This document shows, piece by piece, positions 29,175 through 38,534 of a stretch of 64,000 nt of DNA. The translations under genes and the position numbers were made by a program. The notes below the pieces were generated by a model that did not search any database, was not told the DNA's origin, and saw only the letters and a program-made list of their open reading frames with translations. Origin of the DNA: JAYQKL01 sp965243245 (GTDB lineage: Bacteria > Pseudomonadota > Alphaproteobacteria > RS24); the NCBI GenBank assembly GCA_965243245.1, contig OZ251536.1:1364001-1428000 (forward strand). The letters are read 5' to 3'. The stretch's first letter is position 1, and every line of letters begins with the position of its first letter.

Positions 29175-29684
29175 TCGAATCTCCGTCCCTAAACCAGCTA
29201 AAATCAGGTTTTTTGCGGGGTTTCGTGCGCTTTAATCAGGGGAGAGACTTCAGTTCTGCCCAGACCAAAGCACGCTGTTTGACATCGTAAAGAAGAGATT
29301 AACCTGGACCTGCATTAGCCGTTCCGTTTGGTGTTACTTAAACGCATGGGTGTTCCTACCCGTGTGTGCCACTCAGAACTTTGCAGATTGCTCTTTGTTG
29401 TTATAATTAAAGCTATTATAATTAAAGTTCTATTAGCAAATATTATGACTGAAAGAGCTGGGCCTACCCAGACCTATTCGGGTTTTTCTGGCAATATTTA
29501 TGATTTAACGCTGGCCTCAAGCCAGTGCTTAAATCCTAGGTCTTAAATATCGTTCGGCTTCGGCTGTCTGATATTTATAAACTAATCGTGCTTCAAACTT
29601 TCCAATGTTTGGGAAATTGAAGCAAATACATATATCCTATTTACCCCGGCCTCGTGCCTCGGCAAATGGTGATAATGAGAACAA
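29175..29684 (+). promoter_or_regulatory. 23S rRNA leader with boxA-like element
   Basis: The remaining part of the internal transcribed spacer. A boxA-like element GCTGTTTGACATCGT lies at 29274-29288, followed by a purine-rich stretch and TGGA, as in the 16S leader. Several hairpins follow, and the end GAGAACAATCAAG (about 29677-29689) pairs with CTTGATTGTTCTC after the 23S gene, forming the processing stem. A 72-codon ORF at 29328 is not credible. Confidence 0.6.
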
Positions 29685-32444
<2,760 letters not shown>

Positions 32445-32541
32445 TTCTCATTTTCTCCATTTGTTGAGAATGGGCATCCAGATTAATATTTGATATTTAA
32501 TTATTTGATATTTGATATTGCCAGACTGTTTGTTTTTTGCC

Positions 32542-32660
32542 GGCTTGGTGGCTATGGCGAAGTGCCTGAACCCGATCCCATCCCGAACTCGGTCGTTAAA
32601 CGCTTCAGCGCTGATGGTACTGCATCTTAAGGTGTGGAAGAGTAAGTCGCTGCCAGGCCT
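32542..32660 (+). rRNA. rrf: 5S ribosomal RNA
   Basis: The sequence has the 5S core CCCGATCCCATCCCGAACTCGG and complementary ends GGCTTGG..CCAGGCC. Length is about 119 nt. It is the last rRNA of the operon. Confidence 0.95.
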
Positions 32661-32855
32661 GCTGAAAACAAATAGGATCTCTTCTTTACTTTTTACTCTT
32701 TATGTTTTCCGAAATTTGTTTGCGTCAATTTTGGCTTCGCTGAAATGCGCACAAATCTTCGGACGTGTCGTCAACATAGGTTTGGCACTTCGTGCCGCGC
32801 TATGTTGAGCGTTGGTGCTAAGAACGCCCGTTGGCAAAGCCAACTAAAAATAACT

Positions 32856-32877
32856 GCCCCCGTGAGGGGGCTTTTTT
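32856..32877 (+). terminator. Rho-independent terminator after 5S
   Basis: GCCCCC, loop GTGA, GGGGGC, followed by six T. A second hairpin GTTGGC..GCCAAC lies just before it at 32829-32844. The same stem with loop GTAT follows the intact tRNA-fMet at 34016, suggesting the end of the operon was duplicated. Confidence 0.85.
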
Positions 32878-32882
32878 GTTTG

Positions 32883-33620
32883 TGTGGGGTGGAGTAGCCC
32901 GCCCGTGAGGTTTACCTCACCAACCAAAAATGTTACCGGGCATCGTGAGGTGCTTATTATTTGGCGCGGGGTGGAGTAGCCCGCCCGTGAGGTTTACCTC
33001 ACCAACCAAAAATGTTACCGGGCATCGTGAGGTGCTTATTATTTGGCGCGGGGTGGAGTAGCCCGCCCGTGAGGTTTACCTCACCAACCAAAAATGTTAC
33101 CGGGCATCGTGAGGTGCTTATTATTTGGCGCGGGGTGGAGTAGCCCGCCCGTGAGGTTTACCTCACCAACCAAAAATGTTACCGGGCATCGTGAGGTGCT
33201 TATTATTTGGCGCGGGGTGGAGTAGCCCGCCCGTGAGGTTTACCTCACCAACCAAAAATGTTACCGGGCATCGTGAGGTGCTTATTATTTGGCGCGGGGT
33301 GGAGTAGCCCGCCCGTGAGGTTTACCTCACCAACCAAAAATGTTACCGGGCATCGTGAGGTGCTTATTATTTGGCGCGGGGTGGAGTAGCCCGCCCGTGA
33401 GGTTTACCTCACCAACCAAAAATGTTACCGGGCATCGTGAGGTGCTTATTATTTGGCGCGGGGTGGAGTAGCCCGCCCGTGAGGTTTACCTCACCAACCA
33501 AAAATGTTACCGGGCATCGTGAGGTGCTTATTATTTGGCGCGGGGTGGAGTAGCCCGCCCGTGAGGTTTACCTCACCAACCAAAAATGTTACCGGGCATC
33601 GTGAGGTGCTTATTATTTGG
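32883..33620 (+). repeat. Nine tandem 82-bp units carrying the 5' end of tRNA-fMet
   Basis: Units start every 82 bases at 32883, 32965, 33047, 33129, 33211, 33293, 33375, 33457 and 33539. Apart from the first two or three bases of the first unit, I see no differences between them. Each begins CGCGGGGTGGAGTAGCCCG, which matches the tRNA-fMet acceptor 5' strand and D-arm (the true gene has CGCGGGGTGGAGCAGTCCG). It continues with a hairpin GTGAGGT-TT-ACCTCAC and about 45 bases of unrelated DNA ending TATTATTTGG. No unit has an anticodon arm or T arm. The array sits directly after the 5S terminator. Near-identity implies recent expansion or homogenisation. Confidence 0.97.
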
Positions 33621-33771
33621 CGCGGGGTGGAGTAGCCCGTTCGTGGGGCAAAAGCTTCTCAAGCTTTTGCTTGTCCCACTCACCTTGTCAGGCTCATAAC
33701 ATGAAGGGTGGACTGGAATAGCGAAAGATAACATCTTTCGTCCAGTCCACGGTTCACTACCCCCGTAGTCA
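33621..33771 (+). pseudogene. Pseudo-tRNA-fMet with two hairpin insertions
   Basis: Starts with the same 5' acceptor and D-arm as the array, but continues through an anticodon arm with CAT (TCAGGCTCATAACATGA) and ends CTACCCCCGTAGTCA, like the 3' end of the true tRNA. Two insertions interrupt it: a hairpin in the D-loop (about 33642-33680, arms GTGGG..CAAAAGCTT and AAGCTTTTG..CCCAC) and another in the variable/T region (about 33708-33750, arms GTGGACTGG and CCAGTCCAC). One anticodon-stem pair is lost, the T stem cannot form properly and the terminal CCA is GTCA, so it should not work as tRNA. Confidence 0.8.
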
Positions 33772-33848
33772 AGTTCTCATGATATAATTATTTTAAGCTT
33801 AGTCTTACAATGCACAGCAGATATGCTATAAGGCATTTGATTTCTTGG
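33772..33848 (+). other. Spacer between pseudo-tRNA and last repeat unit
   Basis: AT-rich DNA with no gene I can support. It separates the pseudo-tRNA from the degenerate unit. Confidence 0.4.
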
Positions 33849-33930
33849 CGCGACATGGAGCAGTCCGCCCGTGAGGTTTACCTCACCAATAAACAATGCT
33901 ACCGGGCATCGTGAGGTGCTTATTATTTGG
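33849..33930 (+). repeat. Degenerate 82-bp unit abutting the intact tRNA-fMet
   Basis: An 82-base unit related to the array but with several differences (CGCGACATGG at its start, AATAAACAATGC in the middle). It keeps the real tRNA's GAGCAGTCCG D-arm rather than the GAGTAGCCCG of the array, which suggests it is the older copy from which the array derived. It ends at the first base of the tRNA gene. Confidence 0.9.
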
Positions 33931-34007
<77 letters not shown>

Positions 34008-34015
34008 ATAAAACG

Positions 34016-34037
34016 GCCCCCGTATGGGGGCTTTTTT
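34016..34037 (+). terminator. Rho-independent terminator after tRNA-fMet
   Basis: GCCCCC, loop GTAT, GGGGGC and six T. It nearly duplicates the terminator at 32856-32877, so the tRNA would have been the end of the operon before the array arose. Confidence 0.88.
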
Positions 34038-34479
34038 ATGGGTTGGTGGGTGCGGTGAATGGAGCTAGGTTCACGCTATAAGGGCTTGTTTTTGCTTTGC
34101 AAAAGCTTAGCCCGCCTTGCGCCCTGCTTAGGAATCCTACCCCCTTTGCGTAGGGCATAAGGCGTGCTTCACATCTTGCCGGAGGCAAATCAGGCAGGAC
34201 AAGCCTTGCATGCAACTCATGCCATGCTAGATTTTCATCTCTCTCTTTTATTCCTGGTAGACCTGTTGCCATATTTTTTAATTCCTCAATAAGGCTGATT
34301 CTACCCGATACTCCGGGCGATGCAATCCATTAGTAGTTAAATTTGCTATTGCAAATGGTTGCAAGTAGCCAGTGCTGACCATCAAAAATGTCAACGGAAC
34401 GCGTTCTTGAGGTAGAAGGCTCCCTTCCATAGCTGAGCTTGCCCTTTGACGTAAGTCTTTATGAAGACTGGTTAAAGGT
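34038..34479. other. Non-coding region with one dispersed-repeat copy
   Basis: Contains a partial copy of the 85-bp repeat family (34075-34123). The rest shows no gene I can support; a 78-codon minus-strand ORF (34036-34272) crosses the repeat and the terminator and looks spurious. Possibly remnant DNA of an earlier insertion. Confidence 0.5.
34075..34123 (+). repeat. Partial copy of the 85-bp dispersed repeat
   Basis: Shares GCTATAAGGGCTTG..AAAGCTTAGCCCGCCTTGCGCC with the copies after tRNA-Ala. It is truncated after the first half and carries a different loop (TTTTTGCTTTGCAAAAGC). Confidence 0.75.
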
Positions 34480-35520
34480 TCATCGAAAATAAGTTTTCAC
34501 GGCAAATTCAATCTGCTGCATAAAAAGCTCTTTGAAGGCAGAAAGGTTGTTTTGTTCATAAAAGAGCAGCATGGCTTTTTTATATTCTAGCGATTCAACA
34601 CTGCGATATGATAATGGGCATGACCTATCCGCAATTAACAGTGCGTTGCTTACCATTCGCCCGACACGCTTATTGCCATCTTCAAAGGGTTGGATGTAAG
34701 AAATAAGCACAACTGCCAGCAATGCTTTTTCAAAGCCGTTTTGCTTTGCATTAATTATTGCGCACATCACTTTTGTTGCTTCCTCAATTTGGTAAATATT
34801 ATCCAGAGGTTTATAGGTGGTACCTGTAATCCCCACCATGCGGTCGCGCAAATTAGGACTAACGCCCAAATCCTTGACCAATAAAGAATGAATATCCTCA
34901 AGCACAGCTAAACTGAGTGTCTCTCCTATTTTCTTATGCTCAAGAAGAAATGATAAACACTTTTTGTGATTCAGTAGCATAGTGGCTTCTTCTTGGGACT
35001 TTCCTTCTGCTTTTTTTTGTTCCACAAAAAGCCGCTCTGTTTCTAGCAATGAATAGGTATTACCCTCAATTTGCGAAGATTTCCAACTTAACTCAATCAT
35101 TAAGCGTTCTAATTCTTTTTGATAAATAGAGGGCGATATAGTGTCTATATTTTTTTGGTATTCTTGCTTTAATGACTCAAGATGTGTGAGCTCTGCTTGC
35201 GTAAAAAGTGGTGCCTCTTTGAGGGTAGAAAGTAAATCGTGATTAAACCCTTGCCGCACATCACGTTTATCTGGCTCTAAATCAAAATAGCGTTCCAGAT
35301 TCACGGGCGCAAAAAGCGTATAAAATGGTGCTAGCTGATATGCTGTCGCGCGTCCTTTGCCTTGTTTGAGCAGGAAACCCACCCGAACCAATTCGGCGAG
35401 GTCACGGTTTATTGTAGGTATGCTGACTTCTTCTGGCAATTGCGCTTGAATATCTGAGACAGATGTTGGCATGCTGATCTCTAAAATAGCTTGCTGCCTG
35501 CGTGTTGGTTTTTTGGGCAC
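34480..35520 (-). CDS. Fic-family protein with N-terminal winged helix; motif histidine replaced by Gln
   Basis: Fic proteins usually transfer AMP to a target protein. The N-terminal 65 residues form a winged helix (VSDIQAQLPEEVSIPTINRDL, RVGFLLKQGKGRATAYQL), pointing to DNA binding and autoregulation. The inhibitory helix motif SSQIEGN is at 148-154. The core motif reads QPFEDGNKRVGR at 277-288, where almost all active Fic enzymes have HPF(D/E)GN; His277 is replaced by Gln, so AMP transfer is probably lost or changed. The second-position GNKR (not GNGR) is common in the family. The 346-residue protein is otherwise whole. It is divergent from the Mod/Res chimera, with three copies of AATCCTATCAAAA just upstream as likely operators. 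It may be an orphan antitoxin-like regulator or a pseudo-enzyme. Confidence 0.82.
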   Translation of the reverse strand: MPKKPTRRQQAILEISMPTSVSDIQAQLPEEVSIPTINRDLAELVRVGFLLKQGKGRATAYQLAPFYTLFAPVNLERYFDLEPDKRDVRQGFNHDLLSTLKEAPLFTQAELTHLESLKQEYQKNIDTISPSIYQKELERLMIELSWKSSQIEGNTYSLLETERLFVEQKKAEGKSQEEATMLLNHKKCLSFLLEHKKIGETLSLAVLEDIHSLLVKDLGVSPNLRDRMVGITGTTYKPLDNIYQIEEATKVMCAIINAKQNGFEKALLAVVLISYIQPFEDGNKRVGRMVSNALLIADRSCPLSYRSVESLEYKKAMLLFYEQNNLSAFKELFMQQIEFAVKTYFR

Positions 35521-35527
35521 TTTCTAT

Positions 35528-35604
35528 AATCCTATCAAAAGCTTCACTTAATCCTATCAAAAGATTCCCTTAATCCTATCAAAAGTGATAGGATTAGCAA
35601 GATA
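35528..35604. promoter_or_regulatory. Operator cluster of the Fic gene
   Basis: AATCCTATCAAAA occurs at 35528-35540, 35550-35562 and 35572-35584, exactly 22 bases apart, two helical turns. The third copy is followed by an inverted partner, TGATAGGATT, giving a 10-bp-arm palindrome. They lie directly upstream of the minus-strand Fic start, so the winged-helix domain of that protein is the natural candidate to bind. The palindrome plus AGCAAGAT recurs at 36989-37019. Confidence 0.7.
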
Positions 35605-35697
35605 TTATGATAGGAAAAACCACCGTTCCACCGTTCCACCGTTCTAATGGCGCGTTCGGTGCGAATCATGGCATTTTGTAATCTGAGGAAGGTTGCA

Positions 35698-36894
35698 ATG
35701 CAAAATTCACTGAATAACCTTGAGGAAATTTTATCTCAAGATGCCCGTTTTATGTCAGATGGGAAAGTCTTGAAGGCCACTGTGGTTAAAGCTGCTCTGG
35801 AGCTTGATGCTGGTTTGTTAAAACTGCTTTTAGGCGATGCCTTGATTAAAAAACATTTTTTCACCGATATTGATGGTGTGCTCGTTTTTGACAAGGTGGA
35901 GTTTCAAGGTTTTGTTTCCAACAAGCAATTTTTACCAGATTCTTATACGGCGTTTCGCAATCGTCTTGGGCTGACAGACGGCAATGGTTTTTTAAAGCAA
36001 AGCAAAGATGTTGTGCTGGCATGGGCGTATAAGGATTGTGTGCTGGAAGGCGGCATGACCAAAGAAGATAAATCGCGGAATGAGATTTTCTACAATACCA
36101 CGCTGGCGCCGGATGATATTACCCGCCTGACGGATAAAAAAGTTTTCACCAATTTTGAATATTGGGATAAGGCGGCGGTGAAGGCAAAAAAGCCAAAACC
36201 CGTGAAAGACATTGCGCAATCGAAAAATCTGCTGATTAAAGGCAATAATCTGCTGGCCCTGCATAGCTTAAAGCCCCGTTATGCTGGCAAGGTGAAGCTG
36301 ATTTATATTGACCCGCCTTATAATCCAAAAACAAAAGATGGCAAACCAAAATCAGATAATCCATTCGCTTACAATAACACGTTCAATCGCTCAACTTGGC
36401 TGACTTTTATGAAGAATAGATTAGAGGTTGCCAAAAGTCTACTCACTAAAGATGGCGCATTGATAGTCGCGATTGATGATAATGCAGGAACGGATGAAGA
36501 AAAACGCCTCATCGGTTATTTCCATGACAATGAAGAAAAAATTAAAGACCTATATGATGAGTTTTATCTTATCCGTAATGAGGGCGGCTTTAAGTTATAT
36601 GCCTTTGATGATGGGCGCGCATTTGAACCAGATTTTGTTTTATGCGCCCGTGAAACTAAAAGCAAAGAAAACATGATTTTTCAGGTTTTCATAGAGCCTA
36701 AAGGCAAACATCTAGTGCAACATGATGAGTGGAAAGAGCAATTCTTAACAAAAATTGAAACTGAAGCTAAAACTTCTGTGCAGAGCATGCTTGGCAGCGC
36801 GTATAGGCTTATCGGCATGCCGTTTTATAATCACAACAAAATATATTGTTTTGAAAAAACATTGAATGATAAATTAGGATTAGCCGATAAATGA
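35698..36894 (+). pseudogene. In-frame chimera of type III R-M Mod N-terminus and Res C-terminus
   Basis: ATG 35698 with GGAAGG six bases upstream gives 398 residues. Residues 1 to about 262 match the N-terminal half of a type III Mod methylase, including the target-base motif IDPPYN (204-209) and LTKDGALIVAIDDN. At about residue 263 (near base 36485) the protein switches to the C-terminal part of a Res endonuclease, with EFYLIRNEGGFKLYAFDDG, FEPDFVL and FIEPKGKHL, i.e. the PD-ExK nuclease (Asp312, Glu333, Lys335). A deletion must have removed the rest of mod and most of res, including the helicase. Neither function should survive whole, although a free nuclease domain could be active. The frame has stayed open, so expression is possible. 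Confidence 0.8.
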
Positions 36895-36907
36895 GCGGTT
36901 GCTTGAA

Positions 36908-36980
36908 GCTTAGCCCGCCTTGCGCCGATGAGCCACGCAGTGGCGAATGGCTATAAGGGCTTGTCTTTGCTTTGTAAAAA
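36908..36980 (+). repeat. Divergent copy of the 85-bp dispersed repeat
   Basis: Contains AAGCTTAGCCCGCCTTGCGCCGATG and GCTATAAGGGCTTG, in common with the copies after tRNA-Ala. It follows the Mod/Res chimera, again marking accessory DNA. Confidence 0.75.
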
Positions 36981-36988
36981 CTTCACTG

Positions 36989-37019
36989 AATCCTATCAAA
37001 ATGATAGGATTAGCAAGAT
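36989..37019. repeat. Second copy of the AATCCTATCA palindrome
   Basis: AATCCTATCA-AAA-TGATAGGATT-AGCAAGAT, repeating the operator at 35572-35603 but one base shorter in the loop. The two copies bracket the Mod/Res chimera, so it may be a deletion scar, a target duplication or a second binding site for the Fic-associated regulator. Confidence 0.7.
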
Positions 37020-37046
37020 GGGCTAGAGGTTTGTAAGGAGGCAAAA

Positions 37047-37811
37047 ATGAAACCGGTGATTCTTATCATAGGCGCAGGGGCGGGTATTGGCGGAAATGTT
37101 GCAAAACGTTTTGCGAGCGATGGATATCATGCCGTTTTATGTCGGCGGACAGATGAAGAAGGACTGGCGCGCCTTGTCGGTGCCATTAAAGAGGCGGGCG
37201 GCACGGCAACCGGAATGATTTTGGATGCCTCTAAGGAAGGAACAATCGAGCAAACTGTTCAACAGGTCGAAAAAGAAATTGGCGTCATTGAAGTTGTCTT
37301 GTTTAATCTGGGCGCGCAAATCGGTAATCGCGCACTGGCGGATACGTCCGTGAAACAGTTCGAAATGGGCTGGCGGATTGCCACATTATCTCTATTCCGA
37401 TTAGCACATGCTGTTATACCTCTTATGCAGGCGCGCGGGCACGGCACGATTTTGGTGACATCAGCGACCGCCGCCATGCGCGGTAATGCAGGACAGCATT
37501 CCCATGCCCCCGCCATGGGCGCACGCCGTATGCTGTGTCAGTCATTAAATGCTGAATTTGCACCCAAGGGTATTCATATTAGCCATGTTCTGGTCGATGG
37601 GTCTGTGGATGCGCCAGATACGCTTGGCAAACTGCTCGGGCCAGAATTGTTTCAAAAATTACGCGAAGAACGCGGACTCGGCCATGATGGCTTGTTGTTG
37701 CCAGCAGAAATGGCTGAAACTTTTTATCACCTCGCTCATCAACACCGCTCGGCTTGGACACATGAGAGTGATTTGCGTCCATTTTCAGAAAAACCATGGT
37801 GGAATAGCTAG
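37047..37811 (+). CDS. Atypical SDR-family oxidoreductase
   Basis: A Rossmann-fold protein of 254 residues with the nucleotide-binding GAGAGIGGNVAKRFASDG and NLGAQIGN blocks. The usual catalytic Tyr-x-x-x-Lys is not present at its expected place; the segment reads HSHAPAMGARRMLCQSL. Related atypical SDRs, often encoded next to HCCA isomerases, also lack the tyrosine. Its function may therefore be non-canonical. GGAGG before ATG 37047 supports the start. The isomerase gene follows 60 bases downstream, separated by a tandem repeat. Confidence 0.8.
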   Translation: MKPVILIIGAGAGIGGNVAKRFASDGYHAVLCRRTDEEGLARLVGAIKEAGGTATGMILDASKEGTIEQTVQQVEKEIGVIEVVLFNLGAQIGNRALADTSVKQFEMGWRIATLSLFRLAHAVIPLMQARGHGTILVTSATAAMRGNAGQHSHAPAMGARRMLCQSLNAEFAPKGIHISHVLVDGSVDAPDTLGKLLGPELFQKLREERGLGHDGLLLPAEMAETFYHLAHQHRSAWTHESDLRPFSEKPWWNS

Positions 37812-37860
37812 GAATAGCTAGGAATAGCTAGGAATAGCTAGGAATAGTTAGGAATAGCAA
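37801..37860 (+). repeat. 10-bp tandem repeat between SDR and isomerase genes
   Basis: GGAATAGCTA occurs about five times in a row, beginning over the SDR stop codon and ending with a TTA and a GCAAG variant just before the isomerase leader. Each unit carries a stop codon in frame with the SDR. Confidence 0.9.
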
Positions 37861-37874
37861 GAAAGAAACCCGAT

Positions 37875-38477
37875 ATGTCTAGAACAATTGACTTCATTTT
37901 TGATTTTGGTAGTCCGAATGCCTATCTCGCCTATCATGCCTTACAGCCTATTTTAATCAGAACCGGCGCGACACTTAAACTGTCTTCATGCCTGCTAGGC
38001 GGTATTTTCAAGGCAACAGGTAACCAGCCCCCGATGATATCGTATGGGCATGTGAAAGCTAAGATGGATTATATGGCTACCGAAAATAAGCGGTTTATTG
38101 AACGCCATGGATTGACGAAGTTTGAGTTTAATCCGCATTTTCCTGTTAATACACTGATGCTGATGCGCGGGGCTATTGTTGCTGAAAATGAAGGGCGATT
38201 GAAGGAATATATCGAAGCTGGTTTGCAACAAGTATGGGAAGAAGGGCTGAAAATGGATGTGCCAGAGGTTTTTATTACCGCTATGGATAAGGCGGGGTTT
38301 GCGGGGGAAAAAATTCTAGAGCAGACTCAACAGCCAGAGGTCAAGGCAAAGCTTATTGAGAACACGCAAAATGCGGTTGCGCGAGGTGTGTTTGGTATTC
38401 CTAGTTTTTTTGTTGCTGGGGCTCTTTATTTTGGTAAGGATCGGCTGGCTGAAGTTGAGGAAGCTTTAACAAAATAA
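37875..38477 (+). CDS. 2-hydroxychromene-2-carboxylate isomerase-like (DsbA-family kappa GST)
   Basis: The 200-residue protein starts IDFIFDFGSPNAYLAY, the signature of HCCA isomerases, which use glutathione to isomerise a ring-cleavage intermediate of naphthalene-like degradation. Members in marine alphaproteobacteria are often of unknown substrate. The C-terminal ARGVFGIPSFFVAGALYFGKDRL block is also typical. Pairing with the SDR suggests a small aromatic or glutathione-linked module; this is inference. Confidence 0.85.
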   Translation: MSRTIDFIFDFGSPNAYLAYHALQPILIRTGATLKLSSCLLGGIFKATGNQPPMISYGHVKAKMDYMATENKRFIERHGLTKFEFNPHFPVNTLMLMRGAIVAENEGRLKEYIEAGLQQVWEEGLKMDVPEVFITAMDKAGFAGEKILEQTQQPEVKAKLIENTQNAVARGVFGIPSFFVAGALYFGKDRLAEVEEALTK

Positions 38478-38534
38478 GCTGGTTCTTGAGGGTTTATGCG
38501 AGGGGTTGTTCGGCGCCATTACTTTAAAGCCCAA

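Noticed and set aside
32883..33620. The 82-bp array as a CRISPR
   Set aside because: Whole units are identical with no variable spacers, and each starts with a tRNA fragment; no cas genes nearby.
34036..34272. 78-codon minus-strand ORF
   Set aside because: Overlaps the fMet terminator and a dispersed repeat copy; no homology recognised and no start signal.
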